NCBI RefSeq assembly: GCF_004564355.1
Contig: NZ_CP038266.1
Coordinates: forward strand, 2,542,001 to 2,606,000
Length of the DNA stretch: 64,000 bases
Direction of reading: 5' to 3'
Origin: Microbacterium wangchenii
GTDB taxonomy: Bacteria; Actinomycetota; Actinomycetes; Actinomycetales; Microbacteriaceae
The translations under genes and the position numbers were made by a program. The notes under the pieces were generated by a model, which was not told where the DNA came from, ran no database searches, and saw nothing but the letters and a program-made list of their open reading frames with translations. Below, piece after piece: positions 48,520 through 55,930 of this stretch (positions are counted from its first letter, which is position 1; each line of letters starts with the position of its first letter).

Positions 48520-48753
48520 TCAGGCCAGGCGGGAGGCGAGTTCGTCGATCTTGTCGGGACGGAAGCCGGACCAGTGGTCCTCGTCCGTGATGACGACCGG
48601 CGCCTGGAGGTAGCCGAGAGCCTTGACCTGCTCGAGGGCGGCGGCATCCTGAGACAGGTCCTGCACCTCGTATTCGATGCCCTTCGAGTCCAGCGCGCGA
48701 TAGGTCGCCGTGCACTGCACGCACGAAGGCTTGGTGTACACCGTGATGGCCAT
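48520..48753 (-). CDS. nrdH: Glutaredoxin-like protein NrdH
   Basis: NrdH passes electrons from thioredoxin reductase to NrdE. The 77-residue protein has the CVQC redox site at residues 11-14, the family's APVV cis-Pro segment, and the C-terminal block [12 protein letters not shown] that sets NrdH apart from glutaredoxins. It heads the nrdHIEF operon. Upstream lies a 395-bp region with a probable NrdR box and several DnaA-box-like sequences. Confidence 0.97.
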   Translation of the reverse strand: MAITVYTKPSCVQCTATYRALDSKGIEYEVQDLSQDAAALEQVKALGYLQAPVVITDEDHWSGFRPDKIDELASRLA

Positions 48754-49148
48754 GATTACCCGTTTCTCCCCTCAAGGACCTGGTTTCCCGGAGTACTGCT
48801 GTCCCGGGAGCTCAATACTACATATGGGTGCCGACATTGGAAGGCACCACAAGGGCTAGTAGTTACATTCGTGTAGTTTTCCACCGCTCTCCCCAGATAC
48901 AACACATGTTGTCCACCGTTTCATCCACAGGCGCGGCACCGTTTCCGGAGCCGGAAAAGCCCTGAATCCCGCTCGTTTCCCCGACCGCGCCGGGATCTGT
49001 CCACAGGCGCAAAGGTAGAGCGGGCCTCCGACATCCGGACTTCTGTGGAATCCGCGCGCTCGGCGTGTCGCGTGTCGCACGGAGCGGGCCCCGCTCCGAC
49101 GCCCGGGACGTTCGCCGCGGCGGGGCGGAATGGGTACCGTGGGATGTC
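48754..49148. other. Regulatory gap between nrdH and the MFS gene
   Basis: No credible gene lies here. The nrdH side is AT-richer than average and holds a probable NrdR box (48815-48830), the palindromes TACATTCGTGTA (48864-48875) and ACAACACATGTTGT (48899-48912, imperfect), and four DnaA-box-like sequences at 48877, 48909, 48921 and 48997. The MFS side has a -10-like TACCGT at about 49134. Confidence 0.6.
48815..48830. promoter_or_regulatory. Probable NrdR box upstream of nrdH
   Basis: The plus strand reads ATACTACATATGGGTG; on the minus strand the core CCATATGTAGT fits the NrdR consensus (acaCwAtATaTwGtgt) at 10 of 16 positions. TAGTAT within it could be the -10 box of the nrd promoter, so NrdR binding would block transcription when dATP is high. 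A partner box about 31 bp upstream is only weakly matched. Confidence 0.55.
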
Positions 49149-50354
49149 GTGGCTGGCTACCGGGATCTCCTGCGCACGCGCGGCGTCGCGCGGATCATGA
49201 CCGCACAGCTGGCTGCCCGCTTCCCCAACGGCATGACGAGCCTGGCCGTGCTGCTGCACGTCGAGCGGGTGACCGGCTCGTACGCCGCCGCGGGCCTGGT
49301 CCTGGCGGCGACCTCGATCGGCCAGGCCGTGGCCGGGCCGGTCACGAGCCGCTGGATGGGCCGCTGGGGCATGCGACCGGTGCTGATCCTGACCCTCGCG
49401 GTGTGCGCGCTGGCGATCGCCGGACTCGCACTGCTGCCCCTCCCCGTGCCCGGTTACATGGCGCTGGGTCTCATCGCGGGGTTGTCCACCCCGCCCGTCC
49501 AGTCGGCGGTCCGCACGATCTACCCGAAGATGGTGACCTCCCGCCAGTTGACGCCGCTGTTCTCCCTCGACGCGTCGCTGCAGGAGATCATCTGGATCGT
49601 CGCGCCGGTGGTCATCACGTTCGTGGCCACCCAGATCGGCACCCTCGAGGCGCTCCTCCTGATCGTGGCGATCCTCGTGGGCGGCGGCAGCTGGTTCATC
49701 CTGTCGCCCGAGGTCGGACGCGTGCGCATCCCCCGCAGCCGCCGCGGATTCGGACGGGTGCTGCTGAAAGCGCCGGTCCTGCTGGCCACCGTGGCCGGGT
49801 TCCTCCTGATCGCGGCGTGCTCGGCGGTCGAGGTCGGCGTCGTGGCCACGTTCGGCCACTCCGGCGCTGCGGCCGGCCTCGTGCTCGCCGTCTTCTCGGT
49901 CGGCAGCCTCGCCGGCGGCCTGACGTTCGGGCACATCCCGATCGGCCCGTGGGCCATGGCCCGGCGCCTCACGATCGTGGCCGTGGGCCTGGCCCTGGCC
50001 GTCTTCGCCCTGGACGTGTGGTGGCTCGGCGGCACGCTCTTCCTCGCCGGCATCGGGATCGCCCCGGCCCTGGCGGTCATCTTCGCCATCACCTCCGCGA
50101 GCGTCCGCTTCAGCGAGACCGCCGAGGCGTACGGCTGGATCGGCACCGGACAGCTCATCGGGGCTGCCGCCGGGTCGGCCGTGGCCGGCTTCCTCATCGA
50201 CGGCGTCGGCCCGCAGGGCGCCTACGTCGCGGCGGCCGGGTTCGCCGCGGTGGGCGTGCTCGTGGCGGTCGCGTGCGTCCGCGGGTTCCCGGACCTCCGC
50301 GAGCGCGACGCCAGCCCGATCCCCGACACCGAGCCGGTGTCCACCATCACGTAG
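49149..50354 (+). CDS. MFS transporter
   Basis: A 401-residue major facilitator protein with about 12 membrane segments. It begins VAGYRDLLRTRGVARIMTAQLAARFPNGM, followed by the paired helices with SRWMGRWGMRPVL in the helix 2-3 loop, the place of the MFS signature. A conserved EVGRVR central-loop segment separates the halves. I chose GTG 49149, about 10 nt after TACCGT; the in-frame ATG at 49065 adds an Arg-rich tail. Related proteins are drug or metabolite exporters, but no substrate can be inferred. It is divergent from the nrd operon. Confidence 0.83.
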   Translation: MAGYRDLLRTRGVARIMTAQLAARFPNGMTSLAVLLHVERVTGSYAAAGLVLAATSIGQAVAGPVTSRWMGRWGMRPVLILTLAVCALAIAGLALLPLPVPGYMALGLIAGLSTPPVQSAVRTIYPKMVTSRQLTPLFSLDASLQEIIWIVAPVVITFVATQIGTLEALLLIVAILVGGGSWFILSPEVGRVRIPRSRRGFGRVLLKAPVLLATVAGFLLIAACSAVEVGVVATFGHSGAAAGLVLAVFSVGSLAGGLTFGHIPIGPWAMARRLTIVAVGLALAVFALDVWWLGGTLFLAGIGIAPALAVIFAITSASVRFSETAEAYGWIGTGQLIGAAAGSAVAGFLIDGVGPQGAYVAAAGFAAVGVLVAVACVRGFPDLRERDASPIPDTEPVSTIT

Positions 50355-50379
50355 GTCAGCCGGCCTCGGGCGGGGCCGC

Positions 50380-50784
50380 TCACGCCATCCGTGCGAGGAG
50401 CGCGAGCACGGCGAGCGCGTAGGCGTCGGCCGGCTCGGGATGCTGGAACGTGCGGCGCTCACCGGCGAAGACGATCTCCACCTCGTGGGTGTCGGGGAGC
50501 CGGCGCAGGTGCCGGAAGGAACCGCGCAGCATCTCGCGGAGCTGACTCTCCGAGGGCAGCCACAGCGCCTCCTCGAGGGCGACGGAGTCCAGCGCCCACT
50601 CCGTGGTGCCGTTGAAGGCGAGGATCGTGCCGGTGGGATAGGAGCGGGGCTCGATCGTCATGTCGCTCACGGTGAAGACGTCGGCGTCGAACTCCGGCTC
50701 GTCCAGCTGGAACCGGTCGCCCGAGCGCGGCCGCCACTCGAGGCCCGCCTCGCGGAGGGCGCGGGCCGCCTCGGTCGAGATCAT
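50380..50784 (-). CDS. Conserved actinobacterial protein of unknown function
   Basis: A 134-residue soluble protein whose sequence pattern (SGDRFQLDEPEFDADVFTVSDMTIE, ILAFNGTTEWALDSV, ALWLPSESQLREML) is one I recall from other Microbacteriaceae; those homologues are sometimes labelled pilus assembly protein CpaE, a label with no visible support here. No nucleotide-binding motif, signal peptide or membrane helix is present. Start ATG 50784. It is divergent from the alpha/beta hydrolase gene and convergent with the MFS gene. Function unknown. Confidence 0.75.
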   Translation of the reverse strand: MISTEAARALREAGLEWRPRSGDRFQLDEPEFDADVFTVSDMTIEPRSYPTGTILAFNGTTEWALDSVALEEALWLPSESQLREMLRGSFRHLRRLPDTHEVEIVFAGERRTFQHPEPADAYALAVLALLARMA

Positions 50785-50846
50785 CCCTCCATTGTGTCCG
50801 CCCGGGTCGGACGGGGGGCCGTGCCGGCCGTGAATAGCATGGGGAG

Positions 50847-51602
50847 ATGACCTTCGCCGTGACCCTCCCCCGCCTCACGTGGGGCGATTCCTCGGCGCCC
50901 CGCCGCGCCCTCCTCATCCACGGCCTCGGTTCCAACGGCGCCCTCATGTGGCGCTACGGCGCCGCCCTCGCGGAGGCGGGCTGGCGGGCGGATGCCGTCG
51001 ACCTGCGCGGGCATGGCACCGCCCCGCGCGCGCTGGACTACCGGATCGACGCGTACGCCGCCGACATCCGCCAGACCCGGCCCGCTGACGCCGACGGGTG
51101 GGACCTCGTCATCGCGCACTCGCTGGGAGGCGCTGCGGCCACCGTCGTCGCGGCGGCGGACCACGGCTGGACGCGGCGCCTCGTGCTGGTGGACCCGGCG
51201 ATCCACCTCGCCGCACGCGACCGGGAGATCGTGCGCGAGAGCCAGCAACGCGCCTTCGCCGACCCCAGCATCGCGGCCGTGCGGGCAGAGCACCCCGCGT
51301 GGCACCCGCAGGACATCGAGCTCAAGGCCCTCTCCGCGCAGCAGGCCAGCGCGTGGGCCGTGGAGCAGACGAGCCTGCAGAACCCGGACTGGGACGTGCG
51401 CCCCGCCGCCGCGCGCCTGACGTGCCCGACGCACATCATCGCCGCCGACCCCGCCGTGTACTCGATCTTCTCCGGCGCGCTGGCCGAGGAGGTGCGGCAG
51501 AACCCCGTCGTGACGATGTCGGTGATCACCGGGGCCGGCCACTCTCCGCACCGGGACAAACCGGAGGAGACGGTCGCGGCGCTGATGGCGGCGCTGGGCT
51601 GA
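50847..51602 (+). CDS. Alpha/beta-fold hydrolase
   Basis: A 251-residue serine hydrolase. The oxyanion-side motif is LIHGLGSNG, the nucleophile elbow is AHSLGG, and the catalytic Asp and His are in the AADPAV and GAGHSPHRDKPE segments. A helical cap is present between. The ATG at 50847 follows a GGGGAG site, and a TAGCAT -10-like box lies at 50834-50839. It is followed, 47 bp later, by the acyl-CoA dehydrogenase gene, but nothing links their reactions. The substrate could be an ester, lactone or haloalkane. Confidence 0.85.
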   Translation: MTFAVTLPRLTWGDSSAPRRALLIHGLGSNGALMWRYGAALAEAGWRADAVDLRGHGTAPRALDYRIDAYAADIRQTRPADADGWDLVIAHSLGGAAATVVAAADHGWTRRLVLVDPAIHLAARDREIVRESQQRAFADPSIAAVRAEHPAWHPQDIELKALSAQQASAWAVEQTSLQNPDWDVRPAAARLTCPTHIIAADPAVYSIFSGALAEEVRQNPVVTMSVITGAGHSPHRDKPEETVAALMAALG

Positions 51603-51649
51603 CCCGCCCCGACCGGCCCGAGCATCCGGCCGCGCGGGACAATGGGGGC

Positions 51650-52813
51650 ATGACGGCAGCGTTCGACCCGGCCCAGATCCTTCCCGACGACCTCCTCGAG
51701 CGCATCCGCGAGCGCACGGCCGTGCACGACCGCGAGAACACCTTCCCCGTCGACGACCTCGACGAGCTGCGGGATGCCGGCTACCTCGCGATCCTCGTGC
51801 CCGCCGATCGGGGCGGCGCCGGACTCGGCCTGGCGGAGGCATCCGTGCTCCAGCAGCGTCTGGCCACCGCGGCCCCGGCCACGGCGCTGGCGGTCAACAT
51901 GCACCTGGTGTGGACGGGCGTGGCGAAGATCCTCCAGGACCGCGGCATCGACGATCTCGCGTTCGTCCAGACCGGCGCCGCCGCCGGCGAGGTGTTCGCG
52001 TTCGGCATCAGCGAGGCCGGCAACGACCTCGTGCTCTTCGGCAGCGACACCGCCGCCCAGCCCACCGCCGACGGCGGCTACGCCTTCACCGGCACGAAGA
52101 TCTTCACCTCCCTCGCCCCGGTGTGGACCCAGCTGGGCGTCCACGGGCTGGACACCACCTCCCCCGACGCGCCCAAGCTCGTCTACGGATTCCTTCCGCG
52201 CACCGACGCCGTCCACACCCGGGACGACTGGGACACCGTCGGGATGCGGGGCACGCAGAGCCGCACGACGGAGCTTCGCGGGGCGATCGCCCCCGCCGAC
52301 CGCATCGCCCGGCGCGTGGACCCGGGGCCCCAGCCCGATCCGCTCGTGTTCGGGATCTTCGCCGTGTTCGAGCTCCTGCTGGCCTCGGTGTACACGGGAG
52401 TGGCGCGCCGGGCGCTGGAGCTGGCGGTGGATGCCGCGTCCACGCGGCGCTCGAAGAAGACCGGGATGTCGTACGCGCAGGACCCCGACATCCGCTGGCG
52501 CGTGGCCGACATGGCCATCGCCTACGACGCGCTGCCGCCGCAGCTGGCCGCTCTCGCGGGCGACGTCGACGGGCTCGTGGACCACGGGCCGCGGTGGTTC
52601 TCGCTGCTGTCGGGAGTCAAGCACCGCGCCGTGACGACCGCCAAGCACGTCGTGGACGACGCGATGCTCGTCGCCGGTGGCTCGTCCTACTTCTCCCGCA
52701 ACGAGCTGTCGCGGCTGTACCGCGACGTGCTCGCCGGCCTGTTCCATCCCTCCGACCCGGAGTCGGCCCACGCCGCAGCGGCGACGGCGTGGCTCGGCCC
52801 GCAGGAGCGCTGA
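51650..52813 (+). CDS. Acyl-CoA dehydrogenase-family protein
   Basis: A 387-residue flavoprotein with the acyl-CoA dehydrogenase layout: N-terminal helices with LRDAGYLAILVPADRGGAGLGLAEAS, a middle strand domain with GTKIFTSLAPV, and a C-terminal helical domain with SKKTGMSYAQDPDIRWRVADM. Conservation around the expected catalytic Glu is not obvious, so it may be a monooxygenase-like (DszC/HpaB-type) relative. The ATG at 51650 follows GACAAT at 51638-51643 and may be leaderless. It is downstream of the alpha/beta hydrolase gene. The native substrate is unknown. Confidence 0.85.
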   Translation: MTAAFDPAQILPDDLLERIRERTAVHDRENTFPVDDLDELRDAGYLAILVPADRGGAGLGLAEASVLQQRLATAAPATALAVNMHLVWTGVAKILQDRGIDDLAFVQTGAAAGEVFAFGISEAGNDLVLFGSDTAAQPTADGGYAFTGTKIFTSLAPVWTQLGVHGLDTTSPDAPKLVYGFLPRTDAVHTRDDWDTVGMRGTQSRTTELRGAIAPADRIARRVDPGPQPDPLVFGIFAVFELLLASVYTGVARRALELAVDAASTRRSKKTGMSYAQDPDIRWRVADMAIAYDALPPQLAALAGDVDGLVDHGPRWFSLLSGVKHRAVTTAKHVVDDAMLVAGGSSYFSRNELSRLYRDVLAGLFHPSDPESAHAAAATAWLGPQER

Positions 52814-52853
52814 GCGCGGCCCCCGGCGGGGACCCGCGTGCGAGGATGACCGG

Positions 52854-54125
52854 ATGCAGTCCACACCGACGGCTCTGTTGAGCCCCGCCGACCAGGAGCG
52901 GCGCCGGGCCCTGCGCACCATGAAGGCGGTGGCCCTGGGGGCGCTGGTGTTCATGGCGATCGTGTTCGCGGTGTCGTTCCCGCTGCAGGAGCGGTATCCG
53001 TGGGTGCAGTGGGTGCGCGCTGCGGCGGAGGGCGGCATGGTCGGGGCGCTGGCGGACTGGTTCGCCGTGACGGCGCTGTTCCGTCATCCGCTCGGGCTGC
53101 CGATCCCGCACACCGCGATCATCCCGCGCCGCAAGGACGAGATCGGCCGCAGCCTGGGCGAATTCGTGGAGACGAACTTCCTCTCCGCCCCCGTCGTCCG
53201 CGGCAAGCTCGAGACGACGCCCATGGCCGCTCGCCTGGGCGCGTGGCTGGCCCAGCCCGCGCACGCCGAGCGCGTGTCGGCCGAGGCGGCCACCGCCGCC
53301 ACCGCGGTGCTCAACGCGCTGAGCGACGACGATGTGCGCGACGTGATCGAAGACCTCGCCCGCGAGCATCTCATCGCCTCCGACTGGGGACCGTCGATCG
53401 GGAGCTGGCTGGACCGTGTGGTGGATTCGGGCGCGCACACCGGCGCCGTCGATCTCGCCGCGGACTCGATCGCCACGTGGCTCGCCGCCAACCAGGACGC
53501 CTTCAGCGGCCTCGTCTCCCGCCGCCTGCCGTCGTGGGTGCCCGGGGTCGCCCAGCGCCTCGTCGATGACACCGTGTACCGCCAGGCGCTGTCCTTCGTC
53601 GACGCGGTGCGCGACGATCCGCAGCATCCCGCCCGCGCCGCCATCGACCGCTACCTCGCGCGACTGGCCGACAACCTCCAGCACGACCCCGCCACGATCG
53701 GAAAGCTGGAAGACGCCAAGGCGACGCTGTTCGACAGCCCGCGTGTGCGCTCCCTCGCCGCCGAGGCGTGGCAGACCGCGAAGACGGGCCTGCTGACGGC
53801 GCTGCAGGACGCCGACAGCGGCCTGCGGCGCCGCGCCGTGCAGGCGGTGGCCGAGATCGGCGAGCGCCTCACGACGGATGCGTCGCTCCAGAGCCGCGTG
53901 GACGGCTGGGTCACCGACGCCGCCGTCTTCGTCGTGGACCGCTACCGCCATGACATCGCCTCGATCATCACGGAGACCGTCGAGCGGTGGGACCCCGCCG
54001 AGACCACCGAGAAGATCGAGCTCATGGTCGGACGCGACCTGCAGTACATCCGGCTCAACGGCACGATCGTGGGGGCACTGGCGGGAGCGGTGATCTTCAC
54101 CGTGGCCACGCTCGCCCTGGGCTGA
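52854..54125 (+). CDS. DUF445-family membrane protein
   Basis: A 423-residue DUF445 protein. Two membrane segments lie near the N-terminus (residues about 24-45 and 55-75) and one at the C-terminus (about 402-420). The conserved GGMVGALADWFAVTALFRHPLGLPIPHTAIIPRRKDE signature follows the second (given here only as positions 62-98). The long middle is helical and probably cytoplasmic. Start ATG 52854 follows GAGGATG. DUF445 (YjiN-like) proteins are uncharacterised. It is followed closely by the SixA-like phosphatase. Confidence 0.85.
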   Translation: MQSTPTALLSPADQERRRALRTMKAVALGALVFMAIVFAVSFPLQERYPWVQWVRAAAEGGMVGALADWFAVTALFRHPLGLPIPHTAIIPRRKDEIGRSLGEFVETNFLSAPVVRGKLETTPMAARLGAWLAQPAHAERVSAEAATAATAVLNALSDDDVRDVIEDLAREHLIASDWGPSIGSWLDRVVDSGAHTGAVDLAADSIATWLAANQDAFSGLVSRRLPSWVPGVAQRLVDDTVYRQALSFVDAVRDDPQHPARAAIDRYLARLADNLQHDPATIGKLEDAKATLFDSPRVRSLAAEAWQTAKTGLLTALQDADSGLRRRAVQAVAEIGERLTTDASLQSRVDGWVTDAAVFVVDRYRHDIASIITETVERWDPAETTEKIELMVGRDLQYIRLNGTIVGALAGAVIFTVATLALG

Positions 54126-54153
54126 GCGCTACCCTGAAACCCGTGATGACGAC

Positions 54154-54618
54154 ATGATCCAGCTCGCCCTCGCGCGACACGCCAAATCGGACTGGGCCGA
54201 CGCGTCGGTCGACGATCACGACCGTCCCCTCAACGCGCAGGGCCAGCGCGACGCACCCGAGGTGGCCCGCCGCGTGCTGCGCACCGGCGTGCGCCCCGAA
54301 GTCATCCTTACCTCCACCGCACTGCGCGCCCGCTCGACCGCGGAGCACTTCGCCGCGGCCTTCGACGCCGAGGTGCGGGAGAGCGAGGACCTCTACCTCG
54401 CGGATGCGGACGCCCTCCTGCAGGCGGCGCGCGACAGCGGCGCAGACGAGGTGCTCGTCGTGGCCCACGACCCGGGCATGAGCGAACTGGTCAGCGAGCT
54501 GGCCGGGCGCGAAGTGAGCATGCCGACTTCCGCCGTGGCGGTGTTCACGTGGGAGAGCGGCGGGTGGGATGCGGTGGGCACGACGCCGCCCGACGACGTC
54601 ACGCTCACCACCCCGTAG
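54154..54618 (+). CDS. SixA-like histidine phosphatase
   Basis: A 154-residue phosphatase of the histidine-phosphatase superfamily. The nucleophile His is in ARHAKSDW (His9), the second basic residue is in STALRARSTAE, and the second His is in VVAHDPGMSE. SixA acts on phosphohistidine in signalling proteins, but most actinobacterial homologues have unknown targets. A TACCCT -10-like box lies at about 54129-54134. A four-codon frame GTG ATG ACG ACA TGA (54143-54157) overlaps the start codon. Its last codons are part of a tandem repeat array that continues to the lacI stop. Confidence 0.86.
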   Translation: MIQLALARHAKSDWADASVDDHDRPLNAQGQRDAPEVARRVLRTGVRPEVILTSTALRARSTAEHFAAAFDAEVRESEDLYLADADALLQAARDSGADEVLVVAHDPGMSELVSELAGREVSMPTSAVAVFTWESGGWDAVGTTPPDDVTLTTP

Positions 54619-54797
54619 CCCGGCGCACCACCCTGTAGCTCAGCGCACCACCCCGCCGTTCAAAACTCAGGAGATCCGCGCACTTCGGCTGAGTCGGGGC
54701 CACCACCGTCGGCGTGTCTCCTGAGTTCTGAACCGGAGCGGAGCTCAGCGCACCGCCGCTAGCTCAGCGCACCGCTCCCTGGCTCAGCGCACCACCA
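54607..54797. repeat. Tandem about 20-bp repeats across convergent stop codons
   Basis: The unit ACCACCCYGTAGCTCAGCGC recurs about five times, with drift, from the last codons of the phosphatase gene to the last codons of the convergent lacI gene. Most units carry TAG on the plus strand and TGA on the minus strand. A PAL-C element (54659-54732) interrupts the array. This region between the genes holds nothing else. Confidence 0.8.
54659..54732. repeat. PAL-C copy 1, 74 bp with 16-bp inverted ends
   Basis: Ends TTCAAAACTCAGGAGA (54659-54674) and TCTCCTGAGTTCTGAA (54717-54732) are inverted copies with one mismatch. The inside is asymmetric: TCCGCGCACTTCGG on the left and GTCGGCGTG on the right, so orientation can be read. 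It lies inside the tandem array between convergent genes. Confidence 0.92.
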
Positions 54798-55782
54798 GGC
54801 GCGGTTCCACCAGCACGTGTGCCGAGCCGGATGCGGCGGGCCGCGGCGCGACGATGCTGCCGGTGGCGCCCATCAGCAGCTCCAGCGCGCCGGCGGCCAC
54901 CTTCTCCGGCAGCTGCTCGACGCTGGAGAGTCCCAGCGCCTCGGCTGCGGGGGTGTTGTCGAACCCGACGATGGGAAGGTCGGGGCGTCCCGCCGCCACG
55001 GCGGCCAGATGCGCCCCCACCGCGAGCGAGTCGCTCGCGCACACGATCCCGTCCACCGCCTCCCCCGCTGCCAGGGCGGCGGCGACCGCCGCCCGTGCCG
55101 CGCCGACGCTCTCCTCCACCGCCCACCGAGGCCCGCCTCCCTCGGCCTCGCGCCAGCCGCGCTCGCGGTCATCACCCGTGCCCGACCCCTCCGGCCACCC
55201 CAGGAAGGCCACGCGCCCGCCCGCGGTGCGCTGCACGTGGCGCGTCGCAGCGCTCGTGCCGGCGGCACCGTCCACGTCGACCCACAGGTGCGCGGGCACA
55301 TCGACGTCGTCCTCGCCCCACGGGCGGCCGAACGACACGAACGGCAGGCCGTGCTCGATCAGCCAGCCCGTCCGCGGGTCGCCGCGGAACGTGCCCGTGA
55401 CGATGACGGCATCCACTTCCCCGCCCTCGCGGAGGTCGGCCAGGCGCGCCACCTCCTCCTCGGGCGAGCGCGCGGCGTACACCAGCACCCGCATGTCGCG
55501 ATCGCTCGCCCGCTCGGTGAGGGCGTGCACGAACCGGTCCAGGACGACGCCGGAGATGCCGCCGGCGTACGGGTCGAGGTGCACGCCGATGGTCGAACTG
55601 CGCCGGGTGCGCAGCATCCGAGCCGCCGCGTGCGGTCGATACCCGAGCTCCGCGATCGCGCTCTCCACGCGCTCCCGCGTCTGCGGCCGAACGATATGCG
55701 GGGAGTTCACGACGTTGGACACCGTCTGGCGCGAGACGCCGGCCACGCGCGCGACGTCGTCGACCGTAGGGGCCTTGACCAT
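54784..55782 (-). CDS. LacI-family regulator of the CUT1 sugar operon
   Basis: A 332-residue LacI repressor with the DNA-binding segment TVDDVARVAGVSRQTVSNVVN, the hinge helix region RPHAAARMLRT, and a binding-protein-like effector domain. I chose ATG 55782 because AGGAGGTG lies 3 nt upstream; an in-frame ATG at 55860 runs through the promoter of the divergent gene. It is divergent from the binding-protein gene, and a palindromic site TTTGATCGTTCAAA lies just beyond the mapped promoter of that gene. The inducer is probably the sugar taken up by the linked importer. Confidence 0.9.
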   Translation of the reverse strand: MVKAPTVDDVARVAGVSRQTVSNVVNSPHIVRPQTRERVESAIAELGYRPHAAARMLRTRRSSTIGVHLDPYAGGISGVVLDRFVHALTERASDRDMRVLVYAARSPEEEVARLADLREGGEVDAVIVTGTFRGDPRTGWLIEHGLPFVSFGRPWGEDDVDVPAHLWVDVDGAAGTSAATRHVQRTAGGRVAFLGWPEGSGTGDDRERGWREAEGGGPRWAVEESVGAARAAVAAALAAGEAVDGIVCASDSLAVGAHLAAVAAGRPDLPIVGFDNTPAAEALGLSSVEQLPEKVAAGALELLMGATGSIVAPRPAASGSAHVLVEPRLVVR

Positions 55783-55839
55783 CGCACCTCCTGCCGATCG
55801 TGTGCCTCTGCGCCATCCTAGGACGCTTCCTCCCGCGCC

Positions 55840-55869
55840 TTGACAGGGCGGATGCGGCATACGTACGGT
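55840..55869 (+). promoter_or_regulatory. Promoter of the CUT1 importer operon
   Basis: A consensus -35 TTGACA (55840-55845) and -10 TACGGT (55864-55869) are separated by 18 bp. The expected start at about 55876 lies 9 bp before the LacI-type operator. Confidence 0.7.
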
Positions 55870-55884
55870 GAGGGGACGACTGGG

Positions 55885-55898
55885 TTTGATCGTTCAAA
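55885..55898. promoter_or_regulatory. LacI-type operator of the CUT1 operon
   Basis: TTTGATCGTTCAAA is a 14-bp near-palindrome centred on CG, with symmetry extending into GGG and CCC outside. It lies just downstream of the predicted transcription start, a classic repressor-roadblock position. It differs from the araD operator TGTGACCGTTCACA at three of 14 positions. Confidence 0.75.
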
Positions 55899-55930
55899 TC
55901 CCTCCATGGCTCATCGAAGGAGAGAGACAC

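Noticed and set aside
48877-49005. A replication origin suggested by DnaA-box-like sequences near nrdH.
   Set aside because: The boxes are few and imperfect, there is no AT-rich unwinding element, and dnaA, dnaN and gyrase genes are absent.
54607-54797. The tandem repeats as a CRISPR array.
   Set aside because: Units are contiguous with no unique spacers, drift in sequence, and there are no cas genes.
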